Shown one piece after another: positions 9,056-19,500 of a stretch of DNA of 64,000 bases. The stretch is from Cupriavidus pauculus (GTDB lineage: Bacteria; Pseudomonadota; Gammaproteobacteria; Burkholderiales; Burkholderiaceae): NCBI RefSeq assembly GCF_008693385.1, contig NZ_CP044065.1, positions 2,108,001 to 2,172,000 of the forward strand, written 5' to 3'. Both the position numbers and the translations under genes were made by a program. Under the pieces are notes generated by a model. The model was not told the DNA's origin. It did not search any database and worked only from the letters and a program-made list of their open reading frames with translations. The stretch's first letter is position 1. Every line of letters starts with the position of its first letter.

Positions 9056-10266
9056 GCTTCCCTCCGGACCGGTGCGGCCTTGTCATCGGCGACCGGTGCC
9101 CCGGCGCTCTCGATCTTCTCCTTCGCCGTGCGGCGGCCCGACAGGCGCCGCCACAGCCCCACCACGCCATCGGGCAGGTACAGCGTCACGAGCACGAACA
9201 TCGCGCCGAGCAGGAACAGCCAGTACTCGGCGAAGTACGCCGTGAACATCGTCTTGGCACCGTTCACGAGGAACGCGCCGACGATCGGGCCGATCAGCGT
9301 GCCGCGGCCGCCCACGGCCACCCACACCGCCATCTCGATCGAGTTGGCGGGCGACATCTCGCCCGGGTTGATGATGCCGACCTGCGGCACATACAGCGCG
9401 CCCGCGATGCCGCACAGCACGGCCGAGAACGTCCATACGAACAGCTTGTAGCCCAGCGGGTTGTAGCCCGAGAACATCACGCGCATCTCGGCGTCGCGCA
9501 CGGCCGTCACCACGCGGCCCAGCTTCGACGACACGATGTAGCGGCATGCGATGAACCCGGCCAGCAGCGCGAAGAACGTCAGCACGAACAAGGCCGTGCG
9601 CGTCTCCGGCGCGGCGACGGCAAAGCCGGCGATGCGCTTGAAGTCCGTGAAGCCGTTGTTGCCGCCGAAGCCCGTCTCGTTGCGGAAGAACAGCAGCATG
9701 GCCGCATAGGTCATGGCCTGCGTGATGATCGACAGGTACACGCCCTTGATGCGCGAGCGGAACGCGAAGTAGCCGAACAGCCAGGCCAGCACGCCCGGCA
9801 CGAGGATCACGAGCAGCAGCGCGTAAGGCAGATGCTCGGTGCCGTGCCAGAACCACGGCAGTTCCTTCCAGTCGAGGAACACCATGAAGTCGGGCAGATC
9901 GCTCTTGTACACGCCCTCGCGGCCGATCGAACGCATCAGGTACATGCCCATCGCGTAGCCGCCGAGCGCGAAGAACAGCCCATGCCCGAGGCTCAGGATG
10001 CCGCAGTAGCCCCAGACGAGGTCCAGCGCGATCGCGGCCAGCGCGAAGCACATGATCTTGCCGACCAGCGTGAGCCCGTAAGCCGACAGATGCAGCGGGT
10101 GGCCCTCCGGCACGAGCAGCGCGCAGACCGGCACGCCGATGGCCACGACGATCGTCAGCACGACCAGCGCGACCCATACGCGGCGCGAGAACAGCGGCTG
10201 GCGCTCGGGCACCGACAGGCGGAACGGCGCGCCCCCCACGGCGGATTTGGATTGAAAGCTCGTCAT
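9052..10266 (-). CDS. urtC: Urea ABC transporter permease UrtC
   Basis: A LivM-type inner-membrane permease of about 404 residues. Homology starts at MTSFQSKSAV and the membrane region at RVWVALVVLTIVVAIGVPV. The family segment WGYCGILSLGHGLFFALGGY is present, as is the conserved GRGTLIGPIVGAFLVNG near the end. Two adjacent ATGs (10269 and 10266) follow GGAGG; the second has better spacing. The start overlaps the urtB stop, and the stop overlaps urtD. Confidence 0.95.
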   Translation of the reverse strand: MTSFQSKSAVGGAPFRLSVPERQPLFSRRVWVALVVLTIVVAIGVPVCALLVPEGHPLHLSAYGLTLVGKIMCFALAAIALDLVWGYCGILSLGHGLFFALGGYAMGMYLMRSIGREGVYKSDLPDFMVFLDWKELPWFWHGTEHLPYALLLVILVPGVLAWLFGYFAFRSRIKGVYLSIITQAMTYAAMLLFFRNETGFGGNNGFTDFKRIAGFAVAAPETRTALFVLTFFALLAGFIACRYIVSSKLGRVVTAVRDAEMRVMFSGYNPLGYKLFVWTFSAVLCGIAGALYVPQVGIINPGEMSPANSIEMAVWVAVGGRGTLIGPIVGAFLVNGAKTMFTAYFAEYWLFLLGAMFVLVTLYLPDGVVGLWRRLSGRRTAKEKIESAGAPVADDKAAPVRREA

Positions 10267-11909
10267 CATGCCTCCGCGCTGCGCCCTTTGAGCGCGAAAA
10301 GTCCCTGCGGCCGCTTCTGGATGAAGAGGACGATCAGCACCAGGACGAAGATCTTGGCCAGCACCGCGCCATAGAACGGCTCGATGAACTTGTTGATGAT
10401 GCCGAGGCCGAACGCGCCGACGATGGTGCCGGCCAGCTGGCCCACGCCACCGAGCACGACCACCATGAACGAGTCGATGATGTAGGCCTGCCCGAGGTCG
10501 GGACCGACGTTGCCGATCTGGGACAGCGCGCAGCCGCCAAGCCCGGCGATGCCGGCGCCGAACGCGAACGCATAGCTGTCCACCTTCCACGTGCGCACGC
10601 CGACGCAGGCCGCCATCGTGCGGTTCTGCGTGGTGGCGCGCACGAACAGGCCCAGGCGCGTGCGGTTGAGCACGCCCCATGCAATGGCCACCACCGCGAG
10701 CGCGAACAGGATGATGATGACGCGGTTGTACGGAATCACCAGGCCGGGCAGCCACTCCATGCCGCCGCTCATCCAGACCGGGTTGGCCACTTCGACGTTC
10801 TGCGCGCCGAAGATCGTGCGCACGGCCTGCTGGAACAGCAGGCTGACACCGAACGTGGCCAGCAGCGTCTCCAGCGGACGGCCATACAAGTGGCGCAGGA
10901 CGATGCGTTCGAGCGCAAACCCGACCACGGCCGCCGCGAGGAACGATGCCGGCAAGGCGGCGACCAGATACCAGTCGAACGCATTCGGCGCATAGGCGCG
11001 GAACAGCGTCTGCACGACATAGGTCGCGTAGGCACCGATCATCAGGAACTCGCCGTGCGCCATATTGATGACGCCGATCAGGCCATAGGTGATGGCGAGG
11101 CCCAGCGCGGCCAGCAGCAGCACGCTGCCGAGGCTCAGGCCCGCGAACAGGTTGCCCACGAGTTCGGCGCGGCGCTGGTCGCTGCGCAGCGCGTCGAGCG
11201 TCTGCTGCGCGGCCACGCGCACGTCGGCGTCGGGCTCGCGGTATTTGCCGGCGTCGTCCTTCTCGACCAGCGGCGCCAGTTTCTGGCGGCTCTGCGGATT
11301 GCTGTCCTTGCCGAGAATGCGAATGGCTTCGAGCCTGGCATCGCGCGGCGCATCGGCGCCTTCGGCCAGCACGGTGTTGGCCCAGATCACGTCCAGGCGC
11401 GCGCGCAGCCCGGCATCGGCCTCGGCCTTGCGCGCGGCCGCCACGACCTCTTGCGAGGCATTCTCGGGCGCGTCGAACAGCGTGTTGATGGCCTGCGTGC
11501 GCACCGCGATATCGGGCGACTGCAATTGCAGGCTGCTGGCCGCGCTATCGACGAGCGTGCGCAGGCTGTTGTTGAGCGTCAGCGATTCCAGATCGTCCTG
11601 CTTCACGGTCACGGGCTTGCCGCTGATCGCATCGACGAACTTGTCGCCGTCCTGCCGCACCATGCCCACCGACGGCGCGTACTGCAGCGCATCGTCCTGC
11701 AGGGCCTTGAGGATCGGAGCGGCCTGCTCGGGTGGCGCCTTGGTCAGCGCGGTCACCGCGGCGGTCTTCGCGTCGAAGTCGTCTTCCGCAAGCGGCTTGA
11801 GATCGGCCTGCGTCAGGGGTGCGGCCCAGAGCGGCGCCGCCCACAGTGACGTGAGCAGCAGCGCTGCCAGCATGGCGCGGAGCCATGATCGGGATATGGG
11901 TGATGGCAT
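10266..11909 (-). CDS. urtB: Urea ABC transporter permease UrtB with large periplasmic N-terminal domain
   Basis: A LivH-type permease of 547 residues. A signal peptide (LRAMLAALLLTSLWAAPLWA) precedes a soluble region of about 220 residues with HEAT-like helical character (QAAPILKALQDDALQYAP). The membrane domain follows from about residue 250 (NLFAGLSLGSVLLLAALGLA), with the GVINMAHGEFLMIGAYATY motif of this permease family. The long N-terminal domain separates UrtB from LivH; its role is not established. Position between urtA and urtC is canonical. Confidence 0.95.
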   Translation of the reverse strand: MPSPISRSWLRAMLAALLLTSLWAAPLWAAPLTQADLKPLAEDDFDAKTAAVTALTKAPPEQAAPILKALQDDALQYAPSVGMVRQDGDKFVDAISGKPVTVKQDDLESLTLNNSLRTLVDSAASSLQLQSPDIAVRTQAINTLFDAPENASQEVVAAARKAEADAGLRARLDVIWANTVLAEGADAPRDARLEAIRILGKDSNPQSRQKLAPLVEKDDAGKYREPDADVRVAAQQTLDALRSDQRRAELVGNLFAGLSLGSVLLLAALGLAITYGLIGVINMAHGEFLMIGAYATYVVQTLFRAYAPNAFDWYLVAALPASFLAAAVVGFALERIVLRHLYGRPLETLLATFGVSLLFQQAVRTIFGAQNVEVANPVWMSGGMEWLPGLVIPYNRVIIILFALAVVAIAWGVLNRTRLGLFVRATTQNRTMAACVGVRTWKVDSYAFAFGAGIAGLGGCALSQIGNVGPDLGQAYIIDSFMVVVLGGVGQLAGTIVGAFGLGIINKFIEPFYGAVLAKIFVLVLIVLFIQKRPQGLFALKGRSAEA

Positions 11910-11980
11910 AGGGCTGGCGGAGTATCTTTGGGCGTGGCGCGATTCGTGTACGTCGATACTCGCGTCTGGTTTTATGAGGA

Positions 11981-12004
11981 CCCCTCTCCCGCGGGGAGAG
12001 GGGG
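11981..12004. repeat. Short hairpin repeat in the urtA-urtB gap
   Basis: CCCCTCTCCC and GGGGAGAGGGG, separated by a GC, form a strong stem in the 129-base gap between urtA and urtB. A related stem occurs at 28398-28425. There is no T-tract on the minus strand, so it is more like a dispersed REP-type hairpin than a terminator. It could help keep urtA mRNA more abundant than urtBCDE mRNA. Confidence 0.5.
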
Positions 12005-12038
12005 TACTGCGCTATCCGGATGACGGAAATCCCGGTGC

Positions 12039-13292
12039 TTACATCACCTTGTCCGGCTTGCCTTCGTTACCCGAGATGAACGGGCTCCACGGTTGCGCGC
12101 GGATCGGCTTCGCGGTCTTCCACACCACGTTGAACTGACCGTCGGCCTTCACTTCGCCGATCATCACGGGCTTGTACAGGTGGTGGTTGTCGCCCATCGT
12201 CAGCGTGAAGCCATCCGGTGCCTTGAAGGTCTGGCCGTACATCGCGGCGCGCACCTTGTCCGGATCGGTCGTGCCGGCCTTCTTGACCGCCTGTGCCCAC
12301 ATGTGGATACCCACGTAGGTGGCTTCCATCGGGTCGTTGGTCACGCGCTTGTCGCCGCCGGGCAGGTTGTTCGCCTTGACCCATGCCGCCCACTTCTTCT
12401 TGAACGCTTCGTTCTCGGGGTTCTTCACCGACATGAAGTAGTTCCATGCGGCCAGATGGCCCACCAGCGGCTTGGTGTCGATGCCGCGCAGTTCTTCCTC
12501 GCCCACGGAGAACGCCACCACCGGCACGTCCTTGGCCTTCAGGCCGGCGTTGCCCAGTTCCTTGTAGAACGGCACGTTCGAGTCGCCGTTGATCGTCGAG
12601 ATCACGGCCGTCTTGCCGCCCTGCGAGAACTTCTTGATGTTCGCGACGATGGTCTGGTAGTCGCTATGACCGAACGGGGTGTAGACCTCCTCGATGTCCT
12701 TGTCGGCCACGCCCTTGCTCTTCAGGAACGCGCGCAGGATCTTGTTGGTCGTACGCGGGTACACGTAGTCCGTGCCCAGCAGGAAGAAGCGCTTGGCGCC
12801 GCCGCCTTCCTTGCTCATCAGGTATTCCACGGCGGGGATGGCCTGCTGGTTCGGCGCGGCACCCGTGTAGAACACGTTCTTCGACATTTCCTCGCCCTCG
12901 TACTGCACGGGGTAGAACAGCAGCGAGTTCAGTTCTTCATAGACCGGCAGCACCGACTTGCGCGACACCGACGTCCAGCAGCCGAACGTCACGGCGACCT
13001 TGTCGTTGGTAATCAGCTGACGTGCCTTCTCCGCGAACAGCGGCCAGTTCGAGGCCGGGTCCACCACCACGGGTTCGAGCTTGCGGCCCAGGACACCGCC
13101 GCTCTTGTTGATCTCGTCGATGGTCATCAGGGCCACGTCCTTGAGCGACGTTTCCGAAATGGCCATCGTGCCCGACAGCGAATGCAGGACACCGACCTTG
13201 ATCGGGTCCTTCGACTGCGCCATCAGCGGGCTGGTACCGATCATCGCCGCGGCGGCTACCGCCGACAGCTTCAGCATGTCACGTCGTTTCAT
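12039..13292 (-). CDS. urtA: Urea ABC transporter substrate-binding protein UrtA
   Basis: A periplasmic urea-binding protein of 417 residues. The signal peptide MKRRDMLKLSAVAAAAMIGT ends near PLMAQS. The mature part begins DPIKVGVLHSLSGTMAISE, a type I periplasmic-binding-protein start of the amide/urea class, followed by FGCWTSVSRKSVLPVYEE and NYFMSVKNPENEAF, both typical of UrtA. The ATG at 13292 is preceded by GGGAGC, and the longer frame upstream is not homologous. A sigma-54 promoter lies about 55 bases upstream. Confidence 0.96.
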   Translation of the reverse strand: MKRRDMLKLSAVAAAAMIGTSPLMAQSKDPIKVGVLHSLSGTMAISETSLKDVALMTIDEINKSGGVLGRKLEPVVVDPASNWPLFAEKARQLITNDKVAVTFGCWTSVSRKSVLPVYEELNSLLFYPVQYEGEEMSKNVFYTGAAPNQQAIPAVEYLMSKEGGGAKRFFLLGTDYVYPRTTNKILRAFLKSKGVADKDIEEVYTPFGHSDYQTIVANIKKFSQGGKTAVISTINGDSNVPFYKELGNAGLKAKDVPVVAFSVGEEELRGIDTKPLVGHLAAWNYFMSVKNPENEAFKKKWAAWVKANNLPGGDKRVTNDPMEATYVGIHMWAQAVKKAGTTDPDKVRAAMYGQTFKAPDGFTLTMGDNHHLYKPVMIGEVKADGQFNVVWKTAKPIRAQPWSPFISGNEGKPDKVM

Positions 13293-13347
13293 TGCAGCTC
13301 CCAGTTTTCGTATGTGGTTAGGGACTACGCACCCCGGGTGATGCTTC

Positions 13348-13363
13348 TGCAACTAGCGTGCCA
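13348..13363 (-). promoter_or_regulatory. Sigma-54 promoter of urtA
   Basis: The minus strand reads TGGCACGCTAGTTGCA, a full match to the sigma-54 consensus TGGCACG-N4-TTGCA, with -24 GG and -12 GC correctly spaced. It points at urtA, with a predicted 5' leader of about 45 bases. Confidence 0.85.
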
Positions 13364-13403
13364 CCGCGAAAACGCGATGCCGACGTGACAATTCCTCAGG
13401 TTC

Positions 13404-13418
13404 GCACCAGCATGGTGC
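13404..13418. promoter_or_regulatory. NtrC-like binding site 1
   Basis: GCACCAGCATGGTGC is a near-perfect palindrome of the GCAC-N7-GTGC class bound by NtrC. It lies about 75 bases upstream of the predicted urtA transcription start. Confidence 0.7.
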
Positions 13419-13439
13419 CGCCCATCATCACGGCAACGC

Positions 13440-13454
13440 GCACTGTTTTCGTGC
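13440..13454. promoter_or_regulatory. NtrC-like binding site 2
   Basis: GCACTGTTTTCGTGC has the same GCAC-N7-GTGC spacing as site 1. Its centre is 36 bases further upstream, an arrangement like paired NtrC enhancers. The inner bases fit the palindrome less well. Confidence 0.5.
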
Positions 13455-13541
13455 GCGCGCCAGAAAACGGGGCGTAGCCGCCGCCAGACCGCGCCACGCC
13501 TGCGCTGAAACGGCCTCGCGCGGACTTCCTGCGTGGTGCGT

Positions 13542-16500
13542 TCAGCGCCGATCGAGCGTCTCGCCCGTGTGCATGTCCTTGAGCGGCTCAGACGATGCAC
13601 CGAAATATGGCCGGGCCCAGATCAGCGTTCGGGCAGGCGTATCGCGGATGGCGGCAATCGAGAATTCGCTGCGCGCGGGAAACACGACTTCGGGCCCGAA
13701 GCGGCGGCCGTCGGCGCGCGGCATCTCCAGCTGGCGCCCTGCCGGGCCCTCGACCGCGAACAGATAAGGGCGCGGCCCGCCCGCTGCCGCCGCTCCCGCC
13801 AATCTCGACGCGCGATCGGCGTCCGCGAGCAGGGCCGAATGCATGAGCGGCTTCGCCGTCCTCACGATATCGCCCTCGACGATGGTCCGGCCGTAAAGGC
13901 CGGGCGCACCGGCGCCGCCGCGATAGGACGCCCCCGGAAAATCGCGCAATGCGAGCAGATCCGCGCGCGACGGCTGCCGGGCACCGCGCGGCGCGCCCGA
14001 TGCCAACGGCAACGCGGCGCCCTGCAGCAAGGGCAGCATCATGGCCTGCTCGTACTGGCGCTCCGCTTCGGAGAACCTTCGCGCGAGCGGCGCGAAGCGC
14101 TGGGCGCGCGACTCGGCCTCCGCATCGGGCAAGGGCGGTGGCGGATCGAAATGCGGGGCCGGCGCGATCGCGGCGATCGCGTCCGCCATGCCGGGCTCGG
14201 TCCTGCGATGGCCCGTCAGCAGGTCTCGCTCCATGGCGGGCCTGCCCGGGCGAAGCCGCGCCGTCGCGGCCGCGCCGGCGGGGACTTCGTGCATCAGCAC
14301 GTAGCGCACGCCGCCGTCGCTTTCCATGGCGCCGATTTCGAAGCGGGTGCCCGGTGCGTAGACCAGCGAGGGGTTGGCCTCGCCATGGAACGGCGTCGTG
14401 TTCCTGCCGGTACGGCCCTCGATACGGAACAGCGTCGGGATGCCCGCATCGACGGTGCCGACCGCGGCGCCCTCGCCGCGGCCGAGCGCGGCGCGCGCGT
14501 CGGGCAGTGCCATATCGGTGGAAAGGAAGATGTCCGCGGTCACGATATCGCCGGTCCTGACGAGCCGCTCGTATGCGAGCGCGGGCGTGCGCGTGGCGAA
14601 GTACGATACGCCGGGCGTCGGCGGCAGCGCGTGCAACGCGGCCGCGAGCGCATGCACGTCGCGCGTCACGGGCCCCGCGCCCGTGCCGCGCAGACTATCG
14701 TTGTAGGCGCCGGGCAGCTTCGCGAAAATGGCGACCGGATCGTAGGCGTCGCGGTTCGCGAAGACACGCGGCGCCACGCGCATCTTCGCGTCGTCGATGG
14801 CGCGGTGGCGCACGACCTCGCGTTCGTTGTGCGCGGCATATGCGGTCATCGCCTGCTTCATCTCGTCGAACATGCGCCGCGGCCCCGTGGCATGCCGGGC
14901 GGCGCGCTGCGGCCGCGACACAGCGCCTCGCGCGATCGCGGCCGGCATATCGGCACGTTCAGCGCGGTCGGCGCGGTCGGCGCGGTCGGCACGCGCCGCG
15001 CCGGCCGGATCGTAAGAGACCTCGTGGCGCGCGCGGCGGGGAACCGCCTTCCCGCCCAACGCCTCGGTGTCGTCGTGCCGGACCGTATGCTTGCGGCCCC
15101 TGTCGCTCACCCTGACACGCCCGTCCCTGCCCGTCACCTCCGCGTCGACGCCGCGCTCGTGCAGCGCATCGCGCAGCGGTGCGGCAAGCGCGGCGGAGTG
15201 GCAGCCGACCAGACTGACCTTGCAGGTATCCGCATTGGCCGCGAGCGGCGCCACCGCGTCGGCCAGTGCCGATATCGGCCGGCCGCTCAATGTCTGCGTG
15301 CCGGGGTCCCATTCGCCGACGAGGCTGTACTTGTGCCGGCCTCCCGCGCCGGTGGCGTCGCCGCGCCCGGACCACGGCACGAGCATGGTCGCCGCATGCT
15401 TGTGGCGCAGGCTTTGGGCCGCGTTCAGGACCTTGCCGCTGTCGTCGAGCGGCATCACCACGCGGCGATCGTAGTCGGGCATCGGCTCGCCCGTCAGCAG
15501 ATGCCTGGCGACACCCGTCGAGGTGCCCGCGGCCGGCTTGTCCAGCCAGACATAGGTGCCATGCGCGGTATCGAGGATGTCGCGCACCGTCATTCGCGTA
15601 TTCGGCGGATAGTAGACCTCCGTCCGGGCGTCGGGCCCCTGATACGGCGAAAACGGCGCGAGCGACTTTGCCGGCTGCCCGTCGAACACCATCAACACGG
15701 ACTGGCGATCGGGCCTGTTGTCTGGCGCAGCGCCATGGTGGAGCATCGCCTCCTGCGCATAGCCCTTCGATGCCATCGCGTGAATGGCGGGTCCACCGAC
15801 GACGTCCCCTTCCCGCACCATGCGGCCGAACACGCCCCGGGGCATTCTGTACGCGCCATAAGCGGTACCCGGATGATCGGGCAGCCTCGCCACCGTCTCC
15901 AGGAGGTGGGTCAGCGGCCGGTCGCCTTCGGGTGGTGCGCCGGCCGCCAGGCGCTCGAGCTGCCGCCGCTCGCGCATATCGAACAAGGGACGCGGTTGCG
16001 CGATCATCTGCTGCTGCGTGGTCTGCCAGTCCTCTCGCGCCTTGTCGCCCGACATGAGATCGGACTCGTCATAAAGGCGGTGATGATGGACCGGTATCGT
16101 GGGCGCCGCGCCGCCCAGCGCGTCAGGATCCGCGGTGTTCATGGGTAAGGTCTTTTTTTTTCCGCTGGCGAGCACCTTCACCTCGCCGGTCTCGCCCGTG
16201 ACGCGGGTGGCCGTGTGCGGCTGCCCTGCCGCGAGCGCGGCTGTCGTACGCGCGGTCAGGCACGCACTGTCGCAGCCGAGCAGGTTCAGCTTGCCCAGCG
16301 TGGCGTCGGGGTTCGCGCGCATGCCGTTGCGGGCCAACCCGGCAAGGCGCTCGGGCGACAGGCCGCCGAGCGTGGCGTGCGTGGCGTCGCCGTGGCCCAC
16401 CATCGTGAATTTGACATGGCCCTTCAGGCCGTCGGGCGGCAGGGGATCGGGCACGGCGCCGTGATCCCCCTCGCTGGCGGCCACACGCACGACGCGCGTG

Positions 16501-19500
16501 CCAGGATGCTTTTGCGCGACGTGCCGCGCGGCGCGGTCGACGGTTGGGGTATCGCCCAGGGCGAATACGACGCGGCTGTCGTAAGGCGTCTTGCCGGCGT
16601 CGCCCGAGTGTCCCGCGCGCGCGACGTGCTCGACGTGCTCGACGTGCTCGACCTGCCCCGCGTGCCGGGCGGCCACGGCGTGACCGGCATGCGCGTTGGA
16701 CCCGGTGCGCCCGGTGGGCCCAGCGAGCGGCTGGTGCTGGCGCCGCGGGGCGCGCGCGGGTCGGATCACCGGTGGCAGTCCCACATTGACCACGGACGCC
16801 GTGATCTTCACCGGTGCCGCGGCCACTTCCCGCCGCACGCCGCCCGTCGCGTAATCGACCTGATCCGCATCCACCGTCGTCCCGATCAGCGTCGTGTCGC
16901 CACCGGACGCCACATGCACGCTGCCGCCGCGAATCCGCGCGCCCGTTTCCTGCTCGCGCGCGTACGTGCTGCGCCCCACGAACGCGCCCGGCGACCCCAC
17001 GCCCGTCGACGCGCCGCCCCCCGCCTTCACGCGGCCGATATCGAGGCTCGCATTGAACTGCGTGGCATCACGGCTCTCGCGTTCGCGCGCCACGTCGAAC
17101 GTGACATCGCCACCCGCCGCGACGCGCACGTCGGTGGCCGCCGACAACGACGTGCCAGCGAATCGCGCATCGCCGCTGCTGGCGATATCGATCGCCCCGT
17201 CGCGCGCGACCACGCCACCCGCCACATCGCGCGCATCGCTCGTCGACGCGCGCGAGACATTGACCCCGGCACTGACGCCGAACGACTGGGTACCGATCGA
17301 GACACCGCCGTTCGCGGCCGTGCTCGCATCGCCAGTGTCGCGCGTCACGCGGGCCGACTGGAACGCAAGATCGCCGCCGGCCGCAATGGTCACCGCGCCC
17401 CCCTCGATCGTCGTGCCTTCGAGCGTGGCGTCGCCCGTCGCCCGGACGGACACGTTGCCGCCCGCGTGCATCCGGCCCACCTGCACGCCGCGACCGTTGT
17501 CATGCGCGTGCGCGGTCGCATGGTCGCCCGATACCCCGACGCCCGGGCTCGCCAGATCGATCTGCACCGTCGCCCCCGTACCCGCCGACTGTTGCGAACG
17601 CGCATGCGTGTCGTACGCGGCGAGATGCTTCACCGACCCGGCGCGCACGTCGATCTCGCCCTTCGCCTCCACCTGCGTGCCCACCAGTCGCGTCTCGCCC
17701 GACGAGGCCGTCGACACGTCTCCGCCCGCGCGCATCGACGACACCACCGCTATCTCCGTCGCCGCGACATCCTGCTCCGATGACTGTCGATAGTCGATCT
17801 TGAGCCCCGCCCCCGCGCCGACGCCCGAGCTCAGCGTGCTGGCCGAATGCCCGGGCTCGACGGCCGCAGGCAGGCCCGCCGACGCCGAGGCATACCCACC
17901 CACGCGCGCGCTGCGATCGCCGGACCTCGTGGTCCGGTACGTGGTATCTCGCGCGGCCTCGCTCACGATCGTCGCGGCCGACTGCGTCAGGCTGCCGCCC
18001 GACGACACCGCCGTGCCGACATCGCGCAGCGTATCGCCCGCGTGCCGGACGAGATCGCCGCCGGCGGCGATCGACGACGTGACCGCGGTCGAACCGCCTT
18101 CGGTCCCCTGCTGACGCGCCTCGCGCCACTGCCATCCGGCCTCGGCATTCACGTGGGCCGCGGGCAGCCCGCCCGGCTGCTCGCCCGATGGCGCCGCGCC
18201 AATACCGGCCTGCGCACCCGCGCTGGCCGACGCGTAATAGCCGATGCCCGCGTCGCGGCGGCTCCAGGTGTTGGCCGTGACATCCTCGGCGGCCACCGCC
18301 GAGACGTTGCGCGCATCGAGCCGCATATCGCGACCGGACGCCAGTCGCGACCCCTCGATACTCACGTCGTCGCCCGCCTTGACGCGCAGCGCGCCGCCGG
18401 CCTCGATCGCCGAGCCCCGATGAACGACCTTGCGCGAGGTCCCGCTCCGCGTACTGTCGGCGACCAGTTCGAACGTGCCCTCCGCGCCGGCATTCGCGGC
18501 CGCATTCGCGCCAAGCCAGACTCCACGGCCCTCCCGGTGCGCCCCCGATCCGGCGCCGGCGTTCGCCCTCGCATGCGTGGTGCCCCCGAGGCGCAGGATG
18601 CTGCGGCGCGCCGTCGTCACCGCCGACGTCGATGTGTTGGGCGCGGCCACGACATCGATGCTGCCGGCCCGCAGGTCCGCGTCGCCGCCCGCCTTGACGT
18701 CCGCGCCCTGTAGCGTCAGCCTGCCCTTCGCCTGCATGCCGGCACGGCCACCCACGTCGATCGTGCTGCCGACATGCCTGCCCGAGACCGACTCGCCGAC
18801 CGTGTCGGTCGCGTCGAACAGCGCGCCGTTGATGCCGTAGCCGCTCTCGTGGCTCACCGTGCGTTCGACGGTCTTGTCGGTACGGCCGACGATGCGCAGA
18901 TCGCCATCGCTGCGAAGGTCCGCATTGCCACGCACCCTGACCTGCGCGCCCGCGAGCGTCGTCTGCCTGCCGCTGTCCGCGCGCAGGTTCCCGCCCACCT
19001 GCAGCGACGGCCGGGTGTGCCGGGTCTCTTCGACGGAATGCGTGCGCATCGACGTGGAAGACGTTCCGGCGGTGCCCGTGGTCGTCGCGTGCGTGGTCCG
19101 CTCGGACGTCGTGTCGAGGACCAGCCGGCCGGCGGCGGACAGCCTGGTGTCGCCTTCGGACGCGATCGTGCCGCCCGTCACCTCGATATCCTTGTCCGAT
19201 TGCAGATCCACCGTGCCGCCGCGGATCTCGCCCGAGCGATTGACGATGCTGCCCTTGGCCCTGAGCGTCACCGAAGTCGCGCCCGAGATAACGCCGTGCT
19301 CGTTGTGGACGCCATCGGTATCGAGGTCGATCATGTCGGCCTCGATGGTCGCCGATCCCCGCGTGCGGGCCCGCGTCGCCGCGGACAGGTACACGACGGG
19401 CGCCATCATCGACATGCCATTGACGTCCGTGCGTACCATCCACACGATGTCGCCGGCGAGCCCGCGTTCCTGCGCGGCAGTCAACGCTTCGCCATGCACG

